From positions 4,498 to 68,497 of the forward strand of contig JAFGCX010000030.1 in the NCBI GenBank assembly GCA_016932415.1: a DNA stretch of 64,000 nucleotides. Direction: 5' to 3'. Below are positions 8,128 to 17,403 of this stretch, in pieces; the first letter of the stretch is position 1, and each line of letters begins with the position of its first letter. The DNA comes from Candidatus Krumholzibacteriota bacterium. GTDB lineage: Bacteria > Krumholzibacteriota > Krumholzibacteriia > Krumholzibacteriales > Krumholzibacteriaceae. Position numbers and translations under genes: made by a program. The notes beneath the pieces were generated by a model. It was given only the letters and a program-made list of their open reading frames with translations. It was not told the origin of the DNA and made no database searches.

Positions 8128-9387
8128 ATGAGGAGAGAGTCTTTAATGAGGGTTTTTATAGCGGCCGCGGCGCTGGTTCTGCTGTTTCCAACGGTGGCAG
8201 CCTCGCAGACAGACATTCATCTCAGCACCGAAAAGTCCGGCGGCGGGACGATACCGATCGTGATCAGGGATTTCGAAGCGCAGACGCCGGCGGGCGCCGG
8301 CGTGGCGGCGTATATATCGAAAGTCCTAGAAAAGGACCTTCTCTTTACCGATATCTTCGAACCGATGCGTTTCGTCGCGGGCGCCGACACCTTTTCGGAT
8401 ATGCGTACCGCATCGGCGATAATCGAGGGCACGCTTGCCGTCGATTCGGGGAAATATTCCCTCGAGGCGAGGCTTCTCGACTATTCAAGCAGGGAAGTGA
8501 TATTCACCAAGCGCTACACCTTCGCCAGCGAAGCAAGACGCTCGATAGCGCATCATCTCTGCGACGAGATACTCTTCTTCCTCGCCGGAGAGACGGGTGT
8601 AGCGACGACCCGAATACTCTTCACAAGAAGGGAAGGAGATTTCAAGAATCTCCACGTGATAGATTATGACGGCTACGGCGAGCGCCCGGTGACAAGCGAC
8701 GAACTGGTCGTATCTCCCGAATGGGTCGATCACGAAAGGTTCTGTTTCACCTCGTACAGGAGGGATAACCCCGACTGTTACCTCATCGATCCTGCAAGGA
8801 ACACCAGGACGAATATATCCCACCGGAAGGGGATAAATATCGCCGGGAGCTATTTCCCGGCCCGGGACGAACTGGCCATGACGCTGAGCCTGAAGGGCAA
8901 CAGCGAGATATATCTCATCAGGCCGAGCGGCGAGATCGTGTCGCGGCTTACGACAAACAGGGCGATTGACTGTTCGCCTTCGTGGTCTCCGAACGGCAGG
9001 GAGATCGTCTTTGTCTCCGACCGGACGAGGAACCCTCAGATCTACGTGATGGACAGGTACGGAGGCAACGTCAGGCGCCTGACGCGAGACGGCAATTATA
9101 ACACCTCTCCGGCGTGGTCTCCCGCGGGGGACCTGATCGCCTATGTATCTAGGGAAAGTTGGCTCTACAGGCTCCGCGTGATCTCGCCGGACGGATTGTG
9201 GGAGGAGACCGTCTTCGAGGACATGCTGAGTTACGAGGATCCATGCTGGGCGCCGGATGGAAAACATCTCGCAGCGTCGGTGAAGTTCGCCGGCGAGCCG
9301 TGGATAGTCGTGATAGATATCGAATCGGGATCGAAGAGGAGGCTTGCAAGGGGAGAATCCCCCTCGTGGTCGCCTCTGGCGAGGTAG
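8128..9387 (+). CDS. tolB: TolB, Tol-Pal periplasmic beta-propeller
   Basis: The start at 8128 (MRRESLMRVFIAAAALVLLF) is preferred over an upstream in-frame codon inside tolA because a purine-rich site precedes it and a signal peptide follows. About 419 residues. The N-terminal TolB domain (IPIVIRDFEAQTP) is followed by PD40/WD40-like blades with repeated 'SPSWSPNGREIVFVSDRTRNPQIYVMD'-type strands (CSPSWSPNG, TSPAWSPAG, EDPCWAPDG). The protein is periplasmic, binds Pal and the TolA-like protein, and is co-transcribed with them. Confidence 0.92.
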   Translation: MRRESLMRVFIAAAALVLLFPTVAASQTDIHLSTEKSGGGTIPIVIRDFEAQTPAGAGVAAYISKVLEKDLLFTDIFEPMRFVAGADTFSDMRTASAIIEGTLAVDSGKYSLEARLLDYSSREVIFTKRYTFASEARRSIAHHLCDEILFFLAGETGVATTRILFTRREGDFKNLHVIDYDGYGERPVTSDELVVSPEWVDHERFCFTSYRRDNPDCYLIDPARNTRTNISHRKGINIAGSYFPARDELAMTLSLKGNSEIYLIRPSGEIVSRLTTNRAIDCSPSWSPNGREIVFVSDRTRNPQIYVMDRYGGNVRRLTRDGNYNTSPAWSPAGDLIAYVSRESWLYRLRVISPDGLWEETVFEDMLSYEDPCWAPDGKHLAASVKFAGEPWIVVIDIESGSKRRLARGESPSWSPLAR

Positions 9388-9440
9388 ATTCGCGCCGCCT
9401 GTCAAAACTTAAAATATTTGTAAAAAAAACAAAATATCTG

Positions 9441-9469
9441 TTTTCAATATATCGGCCAGAGGGTATTAT
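9441..9469 (+). promoter_or_regulatory. Possible internal promoter upstream of pal
   Basis: TTTTCA (9441-9446), a 17-base spacer and TATTAT (9464-9469) lie in the unusually AT-rich 154-base gap between tolB and pal. It would allow extra expression of the abundant lipoprotein Pal, as in other bacteria. Sequence match only. Confidence 0.4.
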
Positions 9470-9541
9470 AAACCTCGATTAATCTGATGGTAAGGCTGAA
9501 GGTAGCGGCCTTGATAACATAAACAGGGAGGTTGAGCTCTC

Positions 9542-10057
9542 ATGACTAGATTCAGCTACTTGATCCTCGTACTGGCGCTGGCAGCGCTGATGATTCTTCC
9601 CGCTTGCGCTAAAAAAGAGATGACACCTATCGAGGACATCGAACCGGCGGAAGATATCGCGCCTCCGCCACCGCCTCCTCCAGTCCTTGAGGAAGTCGAG
9701 GAAGAACCGGTCGTCGAGGTGGAACCGATAGTTCTCGAGGACATCTTCTTCGATTACGACAAGTTCAGCATCAAACCGGAGTACAAGGATATCCTTACGA
9801 TGAACGCCGAGATCCTGATGGATAATCCTGAAGTCAATCTTCTGGTTGAGGGACATTGCGATGAACGCGGCACGAACGAATACAACCTCTCGCTCGGCGA
9901 GAAACGGGCCAAGGCTATCCTTGATTTTTACGTAGCCTACGGCGTCAGCGCCCGCAGGCTCTCGCTTGTCAGCTATGGAGAGGAAAAGCCTTTCAACAGG
10001 GGACATGACGAGAACGCGTGGAGCATGAACCGCCGCGCGCACATGGTGCTCAAGTAG
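9542..10057 (+). CDS. pal: Pal, peptidoglycan-associated OmpA-like lipoprotein
   Basis: 171 residues, preceded by AGGGAGG. The signal peptide ends in the lipobox LPAC (Cys22), so the mature protein is lipidated in the outer membrane. A Pro/Glu-rich linker (residues ~40-60) precedes the OmpA C-terminal domain, with FFDYDKFSIKPE and the peptidoglycan-binding stretch EGHCDERGTNEYNLSLGEKR. It anchors the outer membrane to peptidoglycan and completes the Tol-Pal set. Confidence 0.95.
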   Translation: MTRFSYLILVLALAALMILPACAKKEMTPIEDIEPAEDIAPPPPPPPVLEEVEEEPVVEVEPIVLEDIFFDYDKFSIKPEYKDILTMNAEILMDNPEVNLLVEGHCDERGTNEYNLSLGEKRAKAILDFYVAYGVSARRLSLVSYGEEKPFNRGHDENAWSMNRRAHMVLK

Positions 10058-10066
10058 CCCTCGTAA

Positions 10067-10894
10067 GTGAAGGAAATTATTTTGCGAAGGGGATTGATCT
10101 TCGCGGTCATCACGATCGCGGTTTTGAATAACGGGTGCTGGGGGCGCAAGTTTTTTCGCGCCCCCGGCGTTACCATGGAGACGTCGGCGAAAGTCGATTC
10201 GCTGATCGACGCCAACATGACCCTCCAGAGGCGCGTCTATTCCCTCGAACAGGCTGTATCGGGACAGAAAGAATATTCAAGATCGGTCAATGCCCAGAGG
10301 AAGCTCGATCTCGAGGAACTCAAGGATCAGATGAACGTGATCATGCAGATGCTCGATGAATCAGGGAGCGCCTCGGCATGGAAGCCTCCGAAAAGGGAGG
10401 TTGTGGCACAGCCGCGGACAGGCCAGGAGGCCACGCGGCCCGATTCATCGTCGACCGGCCATGGAGTAGAGATTCAGCCCGATTCCAGCGCGATCGAACC
10501 TGCCGCCGCCATTCCCGGACCTGAAGAGATGTACAGGCAGCTTTATCTCGATTTCAGCAGGATGGAATATCAACTGGCGATCGAGGAGTCGGACGATTTC
10601 TTCAGGGAATATCCCGACCATCCGCTCGGCGAGCAGGTCAGGTTCATCCGCGGGGAATGTTATATCGAAATGGAGAAGTATTTCGACGCGCTCAAGGAAT
10701 TTTCCTCGATACTGCAGCAATATCCCCAGGGGAAAAAGATCCCCTCGGCGCTTCTCCGGATGGCTGTTTCTTACCACAATATCGGAGACGACGACCTTGC
10801 CGCGGGAATAGCCAGGAGGCTGCTCAGGGAATATCCCGGAAGCGAAGAGGCGGCCGTCGCGAGAGAGCAGTTCGGCGAGATTCTCGGAGAATGA
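10067..10894 (+). CDS. cpoB: CpoB/YbgF-like TPR lipoprotein of the Tol-Pal operon
   Basis: 275 residues from a GTG at 10067. A TTG at 10082 has the better ribosome site (AAGGA about eight bases upstream) and still leaves a signal peptide, so the start is uncertain. A lipobox-like NNGC occurs early. A coiled coil (~40-105) precedes a Pro/Ser linker and TPR repeats (~150-275) such as YFDALKEFSSILQQYPQGKK, the layout of CpoB. CpoB coordinates peptidoglycan synthesis with Tol-driven constriction in the model organisms. Confidence 0.85.
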   Translation: MKEIILRRGLIFAVITIAVLNNGCWGRKFFRAPGVTMETSAKVDSLIDANMTLQRRVYSLEQAVSGQKEYSRSVNAQRKLDLEELKDQMNVIMQMLDESGSASAWKPPKREVVAQPRTGQEATRPDSSSTGHGVEIQPDSSAIEPAAAIPGPEEMYRQLYLDFSRMEYQLAIEESDDFFREYPDHPLGEQVRFIRGECYIEMEKYFDALKEFSSILQQYPQGKKIPSALLRMAVSYHNIGDDDLAAGIARRLLREYPGSEEAAVAREQFGEILGE

Positions 10895-11033
10895 CCGGAG
10901 GGAGCACCCGAGGACCCGGGGAAATCGTTTTTATGACCGGAATTACCTGTCACCAGTCAAGCGGGACTCATCAAGCTGTTGAAAATCAGGGTCTCCCCGA
11001 CGGGGTGGAGATCGCTGCGGTGTTCGTTTTATT

Positions 11034-12284
11034 ATGGAACATATCCTCCTGATCGTATCAGTTGTAATCTTTCTCGCCCTCTCGGCCTTCTTCTCCGGAG
11101 CCGAAACGGCGATATTTTCACTGCCCGGATCGTCGCTCTCGAGAATGAAAAAGGGAAATAACAGGGAGCAGTGCATCGCCTCGATGATGAAAAATCCGAG
11201 GATGCTGCTTGTTACTGTCCTATTCGGCAATCTTCTCGTCAATATCGCCAATACGAGCATCGTAACAGCCCTCGCCATCAGGATTATGGGAGACAGCGGT
11301 CCGGCCGTAGCGACTATCGTCATGACACTTCTTATCCTGATATTCGGAGAGATAACGCCGAAGAGCCTGGCTTTGAAACATTCGGTGCCGCTGGCGCTGG
11401 CTGTCGCGCCGGTGCTGAGATTTTTGATGTATATCTTTACTCCCGTAAGGGTAGCTCTGGGATATATCGCCGATATCACGGTGAAAAGCAGCCGCGCCCT
11501 TCTTGGCGAGAGCAGGGAGGAATACCATTCCCACGAACTTGTCGATGCCGTTGAGATGGCTGGCAACGACGGCCTTTTCGACGATTTCGAGAGCAAGATA
11601 CTTACCAATCTTTTTCAGTTTACCGATACGGCTGTATACGAGATCCTGACTCCGCGGGTGGAAGTATTCTCGCTCAGCGCCGATACTACTCTTCAGGCAG
11701 CGGCGATCGAGGCAAGAAGCAGGGGATTCACGAGGATCCCCCTTTACGAGGATTCGGTGGAAAAGATCATCGGGATCTTTCACGCGAGGGATCTGTTGAG
11801 GTATGAGAAGAATGAAAAGCTTACGCTGCGTGATATCATGCGCCCGGCCGATTTTATCCCCGAGACGAAGAAAATAAGGGACCTGCTCGGAGAATTCATC
11901 GCTGACAGAAAGCATGTGGCGATCGCGGTCGACGAGCATGGCTCTTTCGAAGGTATAGTGACTCTCGAGGATATGCTCGAAGAGATCTTCGGGGAGATCC
12001 GGGACAGGCGCGAGCCTAACGTCGATGAGTTCAACCGCATAGATGAGGATCATATAGTCGTCGAGGGAGCGATGAGGCTCGAAGACCTCAATTCCGAGTT
12101 CGGATCGACTCTGGATTCACGCGAGGTCGAGACGGTCGGAGGATACCTGATCGAGGCGATAGGGCGGATTCCGAGAGAGGGAGAGACCTTTACATTGGGC
12201 CCGTACCGCTGGCTCGTGCTGTCGGCGGAGATGAAGAAGATCAACAAGATCAAGCTGGAAAGAACAAGAGGGGACGTCGATTAG
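11034..12284 (+). CDS. CNNM/CorC-family membrane protein with CBS pair
   Basis: 416 residues. The N-terminal DUF21 transmembrane region (residues ~1-190) includes FFSGAETAIFS and the family motif FGEITPKSLALKH. Two CBS domains (~205-330) and a C-terminal CorC_HlyC domain (~340-410) follow. These proteins are annotated as hemolysin-like or Mg2+/Co2+ efflux factors; the CNNM transport function is known for some members only. The gene ends one base before the start of a paralogue, so the two are surely co-transcribed. Confidence 0.85.
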   Translation: MEHILLIVSVVIFLALSAFFSGAETAIFSLPGSSLSRMKKGNNREQCIASMMKNPRMLLVTVLFGNLLVNIANTSIVTALAIRIMGDSGPAVATIVMTLLILIFGEITPKSLALKHSVPLALAVAPVLRFLMYIFTPVRVALGYIADITVKSSRALLGESREEYHSHELVDAVEMAGNDGLFDDFESKILTNLFQFTDTAVYEILTPRVEVFSLSADTTLQAAAIEARSRGFTRIPLYEDSVEKIIGIFHARDLLRYEKNEKLTLRDIMRPADFIPETKKIRDLLGEFIADRKHVAIAVDEHGSFEGIVTLEDMLEEIFGEIRDRREPNVDEFNRIDEDHIVVEGAMRLEDLNSEFGSTLDSREVETVGGYLIEAIGRIPREGETFTLGPYRWLVLSAEMKKINKIKLERTRGDVD

Positions 12285-12285
12285 G

Positions 12286-13254
12286 ATGACGCTGTTCGAT
12301 TCGCTGATAATTATGGCCGCTTCTATACTGCTCGCCGGGTTCTTCTCCGGTTCGGAAACGGCGCTGATATCGTGCAGCAAGGTCAAGTTGAGAAGCAGGG
12401 CCAAGCTCGGATCGTGGAGAGCGAGTATCCTTGAAAGACTGATCCAGGACCCGGAGAAGTTTTTCAGCATAGTCCTCGTCGGCACGAACATCTCAGTGAT
12501 TATCTGCACGGCGACGGCGACCGCCCTGGCTGTCTCGAGATTCGGCGATTCCGGGCCGCTTATAGCGACAATAGTCATCACGCCGCTGATCCTGATATTC
12601 GGAGAGGTAATACCCAAATCGATATATCTCGACCATGCTGACAGGTTCTCGATAATCGTCGCTCCATTCCTGAAGGCCCTTACATTCATTCTCTGGCCGG
12701 TAATTATGCCGGTCACACTGTTCGCGCGCCTGATGACAGGCAGACTGAAAGAGAGCGAGAAGGGGTCGTATATCATCTCGACACGCGAAGAGTTGATATA
12801 TCTCTACAGGCGGGGCAACGCTTCGGAAGAGGTCAAGAAAAGGGAAACGGAGATGATCGACAAGGTCTTCAGGTTTGGAATGATCAAAGCCTCTGACCTG
12901 ATGGTCCCCGCTTCCGAAGTGATCTCCTTTCCTGTGACAGCTTCGATCGACGAGGTGGTAGAGGAAGCGAACCGTCATCCTTATACCAGATACCCGCTCA
13001 CCTCTCCCGACGACGGGAGTATAGTAGGAGTCATCTCACTCTTCGACCTGCTCGGGCTCGATGGAGGAGAAAGCCTTGAAATGGTCATGCATGAGCCTTT
13101 TTTCGTCGACAGCGATATCTTCGCCAAGAGGCTTCTTCTTACGTTGAAGAACAATCCGGATCATTTCGCCATAGTCACGGATAATGGCCGGACCGCCGGA
13201 ATAATCACTCTTGAGAATATCCTGGAGAATATCGTGGGCGATATCGCCACGTAG
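12286..13254 (+). CDS. Second CNNM/CorC-family membrane protein, lacking the CorC_HlyC domain
   Basis: 322 residues. It has the same start (FFSGSETALIS), the same FGEVIPKSIYL motif and a CBS pair (~200-320), but it stops after the CBS region, so the C-terminal CorC_HlyC domain of its neighbour is absent. It probably forms a hetero- or homodimeric divalent-cation transporter with or beside the upstream paralogue. The tandem arrangement suggests an old gene duplication. Confidence 0.85.
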   Translation: MTLFDSLIIMAASILLAGFFSGSETALISCSKVKLRSRAKLGSWRASILERLIQDPEKFFSIVLVGTNISVIICTATATALAVSRFGDSGPLIATIVITPLILIFGEVIPKSIYLDHADRFSIIVAPFLKALTFILWPVIMPVTLFARLMTGRLKESEKGSYIISTREELIYLYRRGNASEEVKKRETEMIDKVFRFGMIKASDLMVPASEVISFPVTASIDEVVEEANRHPYTRYPLTSPDDGSIVGVISLFDLLGLDGGESLEMVMHEPFFVDSDIFAKRLLLTLKNNPDHFAIVTDNGRTAGIITLENILENIVGDIAT

Positions 13255-13341
13255 CCAGCCGGCTGCGGGCGCGTAGAACTTCTTTACCCTTTATCGGGCA
13301 GAATCGCCGCGAACTATTTGATCCCCGTGAAAGACCTGAGG

Positions 13342-14865
13342 TCAGTCCAGCGCTCCGGTGACCTTTTCAACCTCTTCAAGTATCTCGCACGATCTGACAA
13401 GCTCTTTCATCGCCGTGTGGTCGGGATAAAGAGGTCTGTCGATATCGAGGAATTTGACGTGCCTCCTTATTACTTCCTTTGCTTTCGTGACGCCCTTTCC
13501 GAATGAATAATCACGGAAATCGAGCGCCTGGGCCGCCGCCATCAGCTCGATGCCCAGGACCCCGTAAGCGTTGTCGAGGATCTGGAAGTTCTTGATCGCC
13601 GTATTCATGCCCATCGAGACGAAGTCTTCCTGGTCGGCCGCGGCCGGGATCGAGTGGACGGAGGCCGGCATCGAGAGGATGCGTTGTTCGACGATCTGCA
13701 TATCGGCGGTGTACTGGCTGAGCATCAGGCCGGAGAACATACCGGCCCCTTTCGTCAGAAAAGCGGGAAGTCCGACGCTCAGGGCGGGATTGTTGAGGCG
13801 GTTCATCCTTCTTTCCGACATCACGCTGACCATAGTTATCGCCGCGCTTATCATATCCATCGGAAGCGAGACGGGAGTTCCCTGGAAGTTCGCGCCGGAA
13901 AGCTGAAGGTTTTCGTCGGGGAAGAAGATCGGGTTGTCACCAACGCCATTGAGCTCTATCTCGACCTGGGATCGGGCGTACTCGAGAGCGTCATGCGCGG
14001 CGCCGATGACCTGGGGAGTCGACCGCATCGAGTAGGCGTCCTGGACCTTGCATTTTATCTTTCCCTCCACGAGGTCGCCGCCCTCGACGAGTTTCAGTAT
14101 CGCCGCGGCGCATCTCTGCGCGCCCTTGAACCCCCTGATCCGGTGCAGCTGGGGGCTGTACGGTTTCATGTTCGCTTTAAGCGCTTCGAGCGACATCGCT
14201 GCCGCGATCTCTGCCTGCTTGAGCCACCTGTTCGAATCGTAGAGCATTATCGCGCTCATCGCGGTGAGAAGGTTCGATCCGTTGATGGTCGCCAGTCCGT
14301 CCCTCGCTTTGAGCCCTGGAACGGGGATACCCGCTCTCTTCATCGCTTCGGCCCCTTCGAGAAGCTCTCCCTTGTAGTAAGCCTGACCCTCGCCCATCAT
14401 CAGAAGGGCTATCTGCGACATAGGGGCGAGGTCGCCGCTCGCGCCGACCGACCCTTTCTGACAGACGAACGGAGTAACGTCCTTGTTGAGCATCTCGACG
14501 AGAGTGAGGGTTATCTCGGGCCGGTTTCCCGAGTTGCCGTGCGCGTGAACGTTGATCCTGCCCGCCATCGCCGCCCTGACGTACTCTAGCGGCGCCGGAT
14601 CGCCGATTCCCGCGGCATGATTGTATATGAGGTATTTCTGGAAATCCTGGATCTGGTCGTCGTCGAGTACTACTTCGGAAAATTCCCCGATCCCCGTGTT
14701 GACTCCATACATGATCTCTTTCGCGACGATCTTTTTTTCGAGCATCGCGCGGCAGACCTTGATCCGTTCTATGGCATCGGGAGAGAGGATGACTTCTTCG
14801 CGATCTCTCGCGATCCTTACCAGTTTTTCAATCGTCAGTTCAGATCCATTTAGAGTGACAGCCAA
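13342..14865 (-). CDS. hutH: Histidine ammonia-lyase family (MIO-containing lyase)
   Basis: 507 residues from a TTG start, with AGGGGGT upstream. The MIO prosthetic group would form from Ala142-Ser143-Gly144 in GSVGASGDLAPMSQ. Tyr53 (YGVNTGIG), His83 (NHAAG) and the Glu of DQEDFVSMG match catalytic positions of histidine ammonia-lyase, which turns histidine into urocanate. Some active-site surroundings (NFQGTPVSLPMD) differ from typical HutH, so another aromatic lyase or an aminomutase is possible. The presence of ftcD at 35.4 kb supports histidine breakdown, but hutU and hutI are not in the window. Confidence 0.8.
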   Translation of the reverse strand: MAVTLNGSELTIEKLVRIARDREEVILSPDAIERIKVCRAMLEKKIVAKEIMYGVNTGIGEFSEVVLDDDQIQDFQKYLIYNHAAGIGDPAPLEYVRAAMAGRINVHAHGNSGNRPEITLTLVEMLNKDVTPFVCQKGSVGASGDLAPMSQIALLMMGEGQAYYKGELLEGAEAMKRAGIPVPGLKARDGLATINGSNLLTAMSAIMLYDSNRWLKQAEIAAAMSLEALKANMKPYSPQLHRIRGFKGAQRCAAAILKLVEGGDLVEGKIKCKVQDAYSMRSTPQVIGAAHDALEYARSQVEIELNGVGDNPIFFPDENLQLSGANFQGTPVSLPMDMISAAITMVSVMSERRMNRLNNPALSVGLPAFLTKGAGMFSGLMLSQYTADMQIVEQRILSMPASVHSIPAAADQEDFVSMGMNTAIKNFQILDNAYGVLGIELMAAAQALDFRDYSFGKGVTKAKEVIRRHVKFLDIDRPLYPDHTAMKELVRSCEILEEVEKVTGALD

Positions 14866-15044
14866 CTTCGACCCCCTGTTTTACGGTTTTAACTTCACCG
14901 GAGCGTGGCGATCATCCCGTGATCACGCCCCGGTAGTCTATATATCATCGAAACCGGGCGAAGGCAAGAAGCAAAATAAAAGAAATATCCATTACCGGTC
15001 CGGCTGGCTGGCCGGTTGGGGAAACACCTCAGGCCATAAGGCCG

Positions 15045-15356
15045 TTAATTTCTGTAAACCTCTATTATAAAAGCAATTACGATAAAAGCTATCCCCACGA
15101 TATTGACGGCTGTCCCCGTTTTGCTAATCCGTTCCGCCTTTGATCCGTCGAGGCGAAGGAGCGAATGGAATGCGGGCGCCTTGAGCAGATTGGATGCGCC
15201 TATCAGAAAAAACGATATTGCCCAGACGGGGACCCCGCCTATCACCATCATCTTTCTCGCCAGCGAGAGGATCCCCATCACTGAAAAGACGACGGCCCAG
15301 AAAAGGTGCCCGCCACCCGGTTTTTTTATCCTGTCCGATTCATTTACTTTCGTCAT
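15045..15356 (-). CDS. Small membrane protein of unknown function
   Basis: 103 residues with three probable membrane spans (around residues 18-38, 40-56 and 80-100). The N-terminus is polar (MTKVNESDRIKKPGGG). I do not recognise the family. It lies alone on the minus strand between hutH and the nuclease gene. Coding is supported by the clear hydrophobic periodicity and an ATG start; the name is left open. Confidence 0.6.
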   Translation of the reverse strand: MTKVNESDRIKKPGGGHLFWAVVFSVMGILSLARKMMVIGGVPVWAISFFLIGASNLLKAPAFHSLLRLDGSKAERISKTGTAVNIVGIAFIVIAFIIEVYRN

Positions 15357-15380
15357 GATGAACTGCCTGCTTCAACTCCT

Positions 15381-15406
15381 CCGGCAACCGCCCGCCCAGT
15401 TGCCGG
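15381..15406 (-). terminator. Hairpin downstream of the nuclease operon
   Basis: A perfect 8-bp stem, CCGGCAAC/GTTGCCGG, with a 10-base loop lies just beyond the stop of the minus-strand gene ending at 15420. No U tract follows on that strand, so termination is uncertain; it may only protect the 3' end. Confidence 0.35.
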
Positions 15407-15419
15407 TGAATATTTTTAT

Positions 15420-16424
15420 CTACTCAAGCCTCAGGGGACTCTCCTCGTCGACACATATCCTGAAAAAGTTGCAGTAGCGGCAATGCGGCCCCTGGTTCAT
15501 CGCGAAGTGCCGGTGGGGCAGGGGCTGATTGAGATGAATATTCCCATCGACAAGAAGTGAGGCCATCTTCGAGATGCCTTCCTTTATATGCTCTCTGAAG
15601 GAGTCGATGTTTTCCCCGCTTATCTTATGCTCGATATGCCTCCCTGATCCGAGCAGGTTCACCTCGTAGAGGCGGATCGTGTCGACCGGGTTTTTTCCGA
15701 TGACTGCCGCGTAGTATCCGTACACTCCGAGCTGGACTCCCGCCTTTCCTTTATCATCTTCGTCATCGCCGCCGTTTTTTCCGCTGAACGTCTTCCAGTC
15801 GACGATATTGAAAGTACCGTCGTTGCCGGTGAAAATGAAATCGGTCTTCGCGAAGACGTTTGCGCCCTCGAAGACGAAGACCTGGGCGAACTCGCCAAGA
15901 TCTATATTCTCAATGATCCATCCTGTCCGGTCGGTCTCGAAGATGATCCCGAGAATATCCGAACGAAGAAGGGTCTCGACCCCCTGTATCGATTCACGTA
16001 AGGTCTTTTCAATCCTTTCTTCGGAAAGATCCCGGCCGTATTCATGTTCGAAGAGGGCGAGCCAGTTGATGTTGAGCCATTCGCCGCTTTTTTTCGGCTC
16101 GGTGAGGTAGAGCCTCCGCCGCGAAAAATCGAGCTGCTTCTTAAACCTCTCCTCAAGATAACCGGTCACGTCTTCCGCCGCGGGGATCCTTCCCTTCACG
16201 CGCGTCGACTGAAGGACTTTCGTTGCTATGTAGTGGACCAGTTGCCCCCTCCAGAGAGGGAGCGATACCAGGCGCTTGAGTTTGAACGCTTCCCGTCGAA
16301 GAGGAGAGGATGATCTCTTCCAGCCTTCCCAGCTGAGGTAATAGTGGAAGTAATATTTTCGCGCGCATTCGTTAAACAGAGACTCGCGCGAGATCGACCA
16401 GCTGAATTGGTTTTGAAATGGCAT
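15420..16424 (-). CDS. RecB/Cas4-like PD-(D/E)XK nuclease with probable Fe-S cysteines
   Basis: 334 residues. FSWSISRESLFNECARKYYFHYY is the typical start of RecB-family (PDDEXK_1) nucleases. TDFIFTGNDGTFNIVDWKT carries the catalytic D...D-x-K motif (about residues 190-208). The early Cys (NECARKYY) and a C-terminal group in HCRYCNFFRIC match the four-Cys [4Fe-4S] arrangement of Cas4/AddB-like nucleases. No CRISPR array or cas gene is nearby, so a general DNA-repair role is preferred. Its ATG directly follows the TAG of the preceding gene, indicating translational coupling with it and acpS. Confidence 0.8.
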   Translation of the reverse strand: MPFQNQFSWSISRESLFNECARKYYFHYYLSWEGWKRSSSPLRREAFKLKRLVSLPLWRGQLVHYIATKVLQSTRVKGRIPAAEDVTGYLEERFKKQLDFSRRRLYLTEPKKSGEWLNINWLALFEHEYGRDLSEERIEKTLRESIQGVETLLRSDILGIIFETDRTGWIIENIDLGEFAQVFVFEGANVFAKTDFIFTGNDGTFNIVDWKTFSGKNGGDDEDDKGKAGVQLGVYGYYAAVIGKNPVDTIRLYEVNLLGSGRHIEHKISGENIDSFREHIKEGISKMASLLVDGNIHLNQPLPHRHFAMNQGPHCRYCNFFRICVDEESPLRLE

Positions 16425-16886
16425 CTATTTGTCGAATACTCCCCTGCAGATCCTGTTCTCTATCCTGTACGGTTCGAACTCGTAATCGAACTTCATCTGT
16501 TTCTTGCCTCTCAGAGCGACGCCCTTGTTGGTGTACATGTAGAGGTGGTATCTTCCTCCAGCCTTCTGCTGGGAGAGTTTCTGAAACTCATCGTTTTTAA
16601 AGATCCACGCTCTGAGCGTACTGAGATCGACGCATGAGACATAATCGGCGGTGTTCTTTGCCGGCACCCACCAGTCCAGCGCCATCTTCCCCTTGCCGCC
16701 TGCCTTTTTTGGTTTAAGGTTCGTCGTTACGAGAATAGACCAATTGCGTCTCGGCCTTTTCAGGGTCACAACCAGATCGATCCCGTTCTTTCCATGGCTG
16801 CAGAGAATCCCTTCCCTGAGCAGGAGCGAATTGACAAAGAGCTTGCCGCTCACCCCTATCATGCTTTTCGGCACTTCCTGCATCAC
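16425..16886 (-). CDS. Unknown protein coupled to acpS and the nuclease gene
   Basis: 153 residues, not recognised with confidence. The N-terminal half alternates hydrophobic strands and charged turns (LFVNSLLLREGILCSHGK, GIDLVVTLKRPRRNWSILVT), with D and K spaced as in degenerate restriction-endonuclease-like folds; that is only a suggestion. The C-terminal half is basic and aromatic. The start overlaps the acpS stop by four bases, and its TAG directly abuts the ATG of the nuclease gene, so the three form one translational unit. A partner role with the nuclease is possible. Confidence 0.6.
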   Translation of the reverse strand: MMQEVPKSMIGVSGKLFVNSLLLREGILCSHGKNGIDLVVTLKRPRRNWSILVTTNLKPKKAGGKGKMALDWWVPAKNTADYVSCVDLSTLRAWIFKNDEFQKLSQQKAGGRYHLYMYTNKGVALRGKKQMKFDYEFEPYRIENRICRGVFDK

Positions 16887-17266
16887 TGACCTCCTTCCAG
16901 GATCACAATAGCCTGGGCATATTCACCGTCGTGGGTGAGGCTGAGATGCGTCGCGGTAACGCCGCGCTTTTCGAGGGCAACCGACACCTTGCCGGAAACA
17001 GAGAGATCCGGTTTCCCGTTCTCATTTTTGACAACGCCGACTTCTTTAAGCGAGATGCCGCGCCCCCAGCCTGTTCCAAGCGCCTTGAAAAAGGCTTCGC
17101 GGGCGGCGAATCTCGCGGCGAAGAACTGGGCGTTATCCCTTCGATCCGCGCTTTCGTCGATCTCACGATCGGTGAAGATCTTTCCCAGAAAACGTCTTCC
17201 ATATCTATCTATCAATCCCCGTATCCTGGAGATCGATACTGAATCGATTCCAATTCCGATTATCAT
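16883..17266 (-). CDS. acpS: Holo-[acyl-carrier-protein] synthase
   Basis: 127 residues. MIIGIGIDSVSISRI holds the metal-binding Asp of GID, and FAARFAAREAFFKALGTG holds the catalytic/metal-binding Glu; both are AcpS signatures. The enzyme transfers the 4'-phosphopantetheine of CoA to acyl carrier protein in the cytoplasm, which fatty-acid synthesis needs. Length is normal. It is the first gene of a tight three-gene unit with an unknown protein and a nuclease. Confidence 0.95.
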   Translation of the reverse strand: MIIGIGIDSVSISRIRGLIDRYGRRFLGKIFTDREIDESADRRDNAQFFAARFAAREAFFKALGTGWGRGISLKEVGVVKNENGKPDLSVSGKVSVALEKRGVTATHLSLTHDGEYAQAIVILEGGQ

Positions 17267-17403
17267 TTCATTCCTGCGGCTATTTATGGTAGCTTTTACA
17301 GCGTTGTTCTGATAAATCCGTAGCTTGCAAGAACGATATCACTATTTTGAGATTTGTTAAATAAAAAACCACTGGTCGCGGGGATTATTTTCAACAGGTA
17401 AAG

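Noticed and set aside
8485-9405. Minus-strand ORF of 306 codons across tolB
   Set aside because: Antisense of the tolB propeller; no family motif.
13654-14589. Plus-strand ORF of 311 codons across hutH
   Set aside because: Antisense of hutH; Arg/His/Asp-rich nonsense composition.
15420-16424. cas4 of a CRISPR system
   Set aside because: No array of repeats and no other cas gene was seen; the nuclease is coupled to acpS instead.
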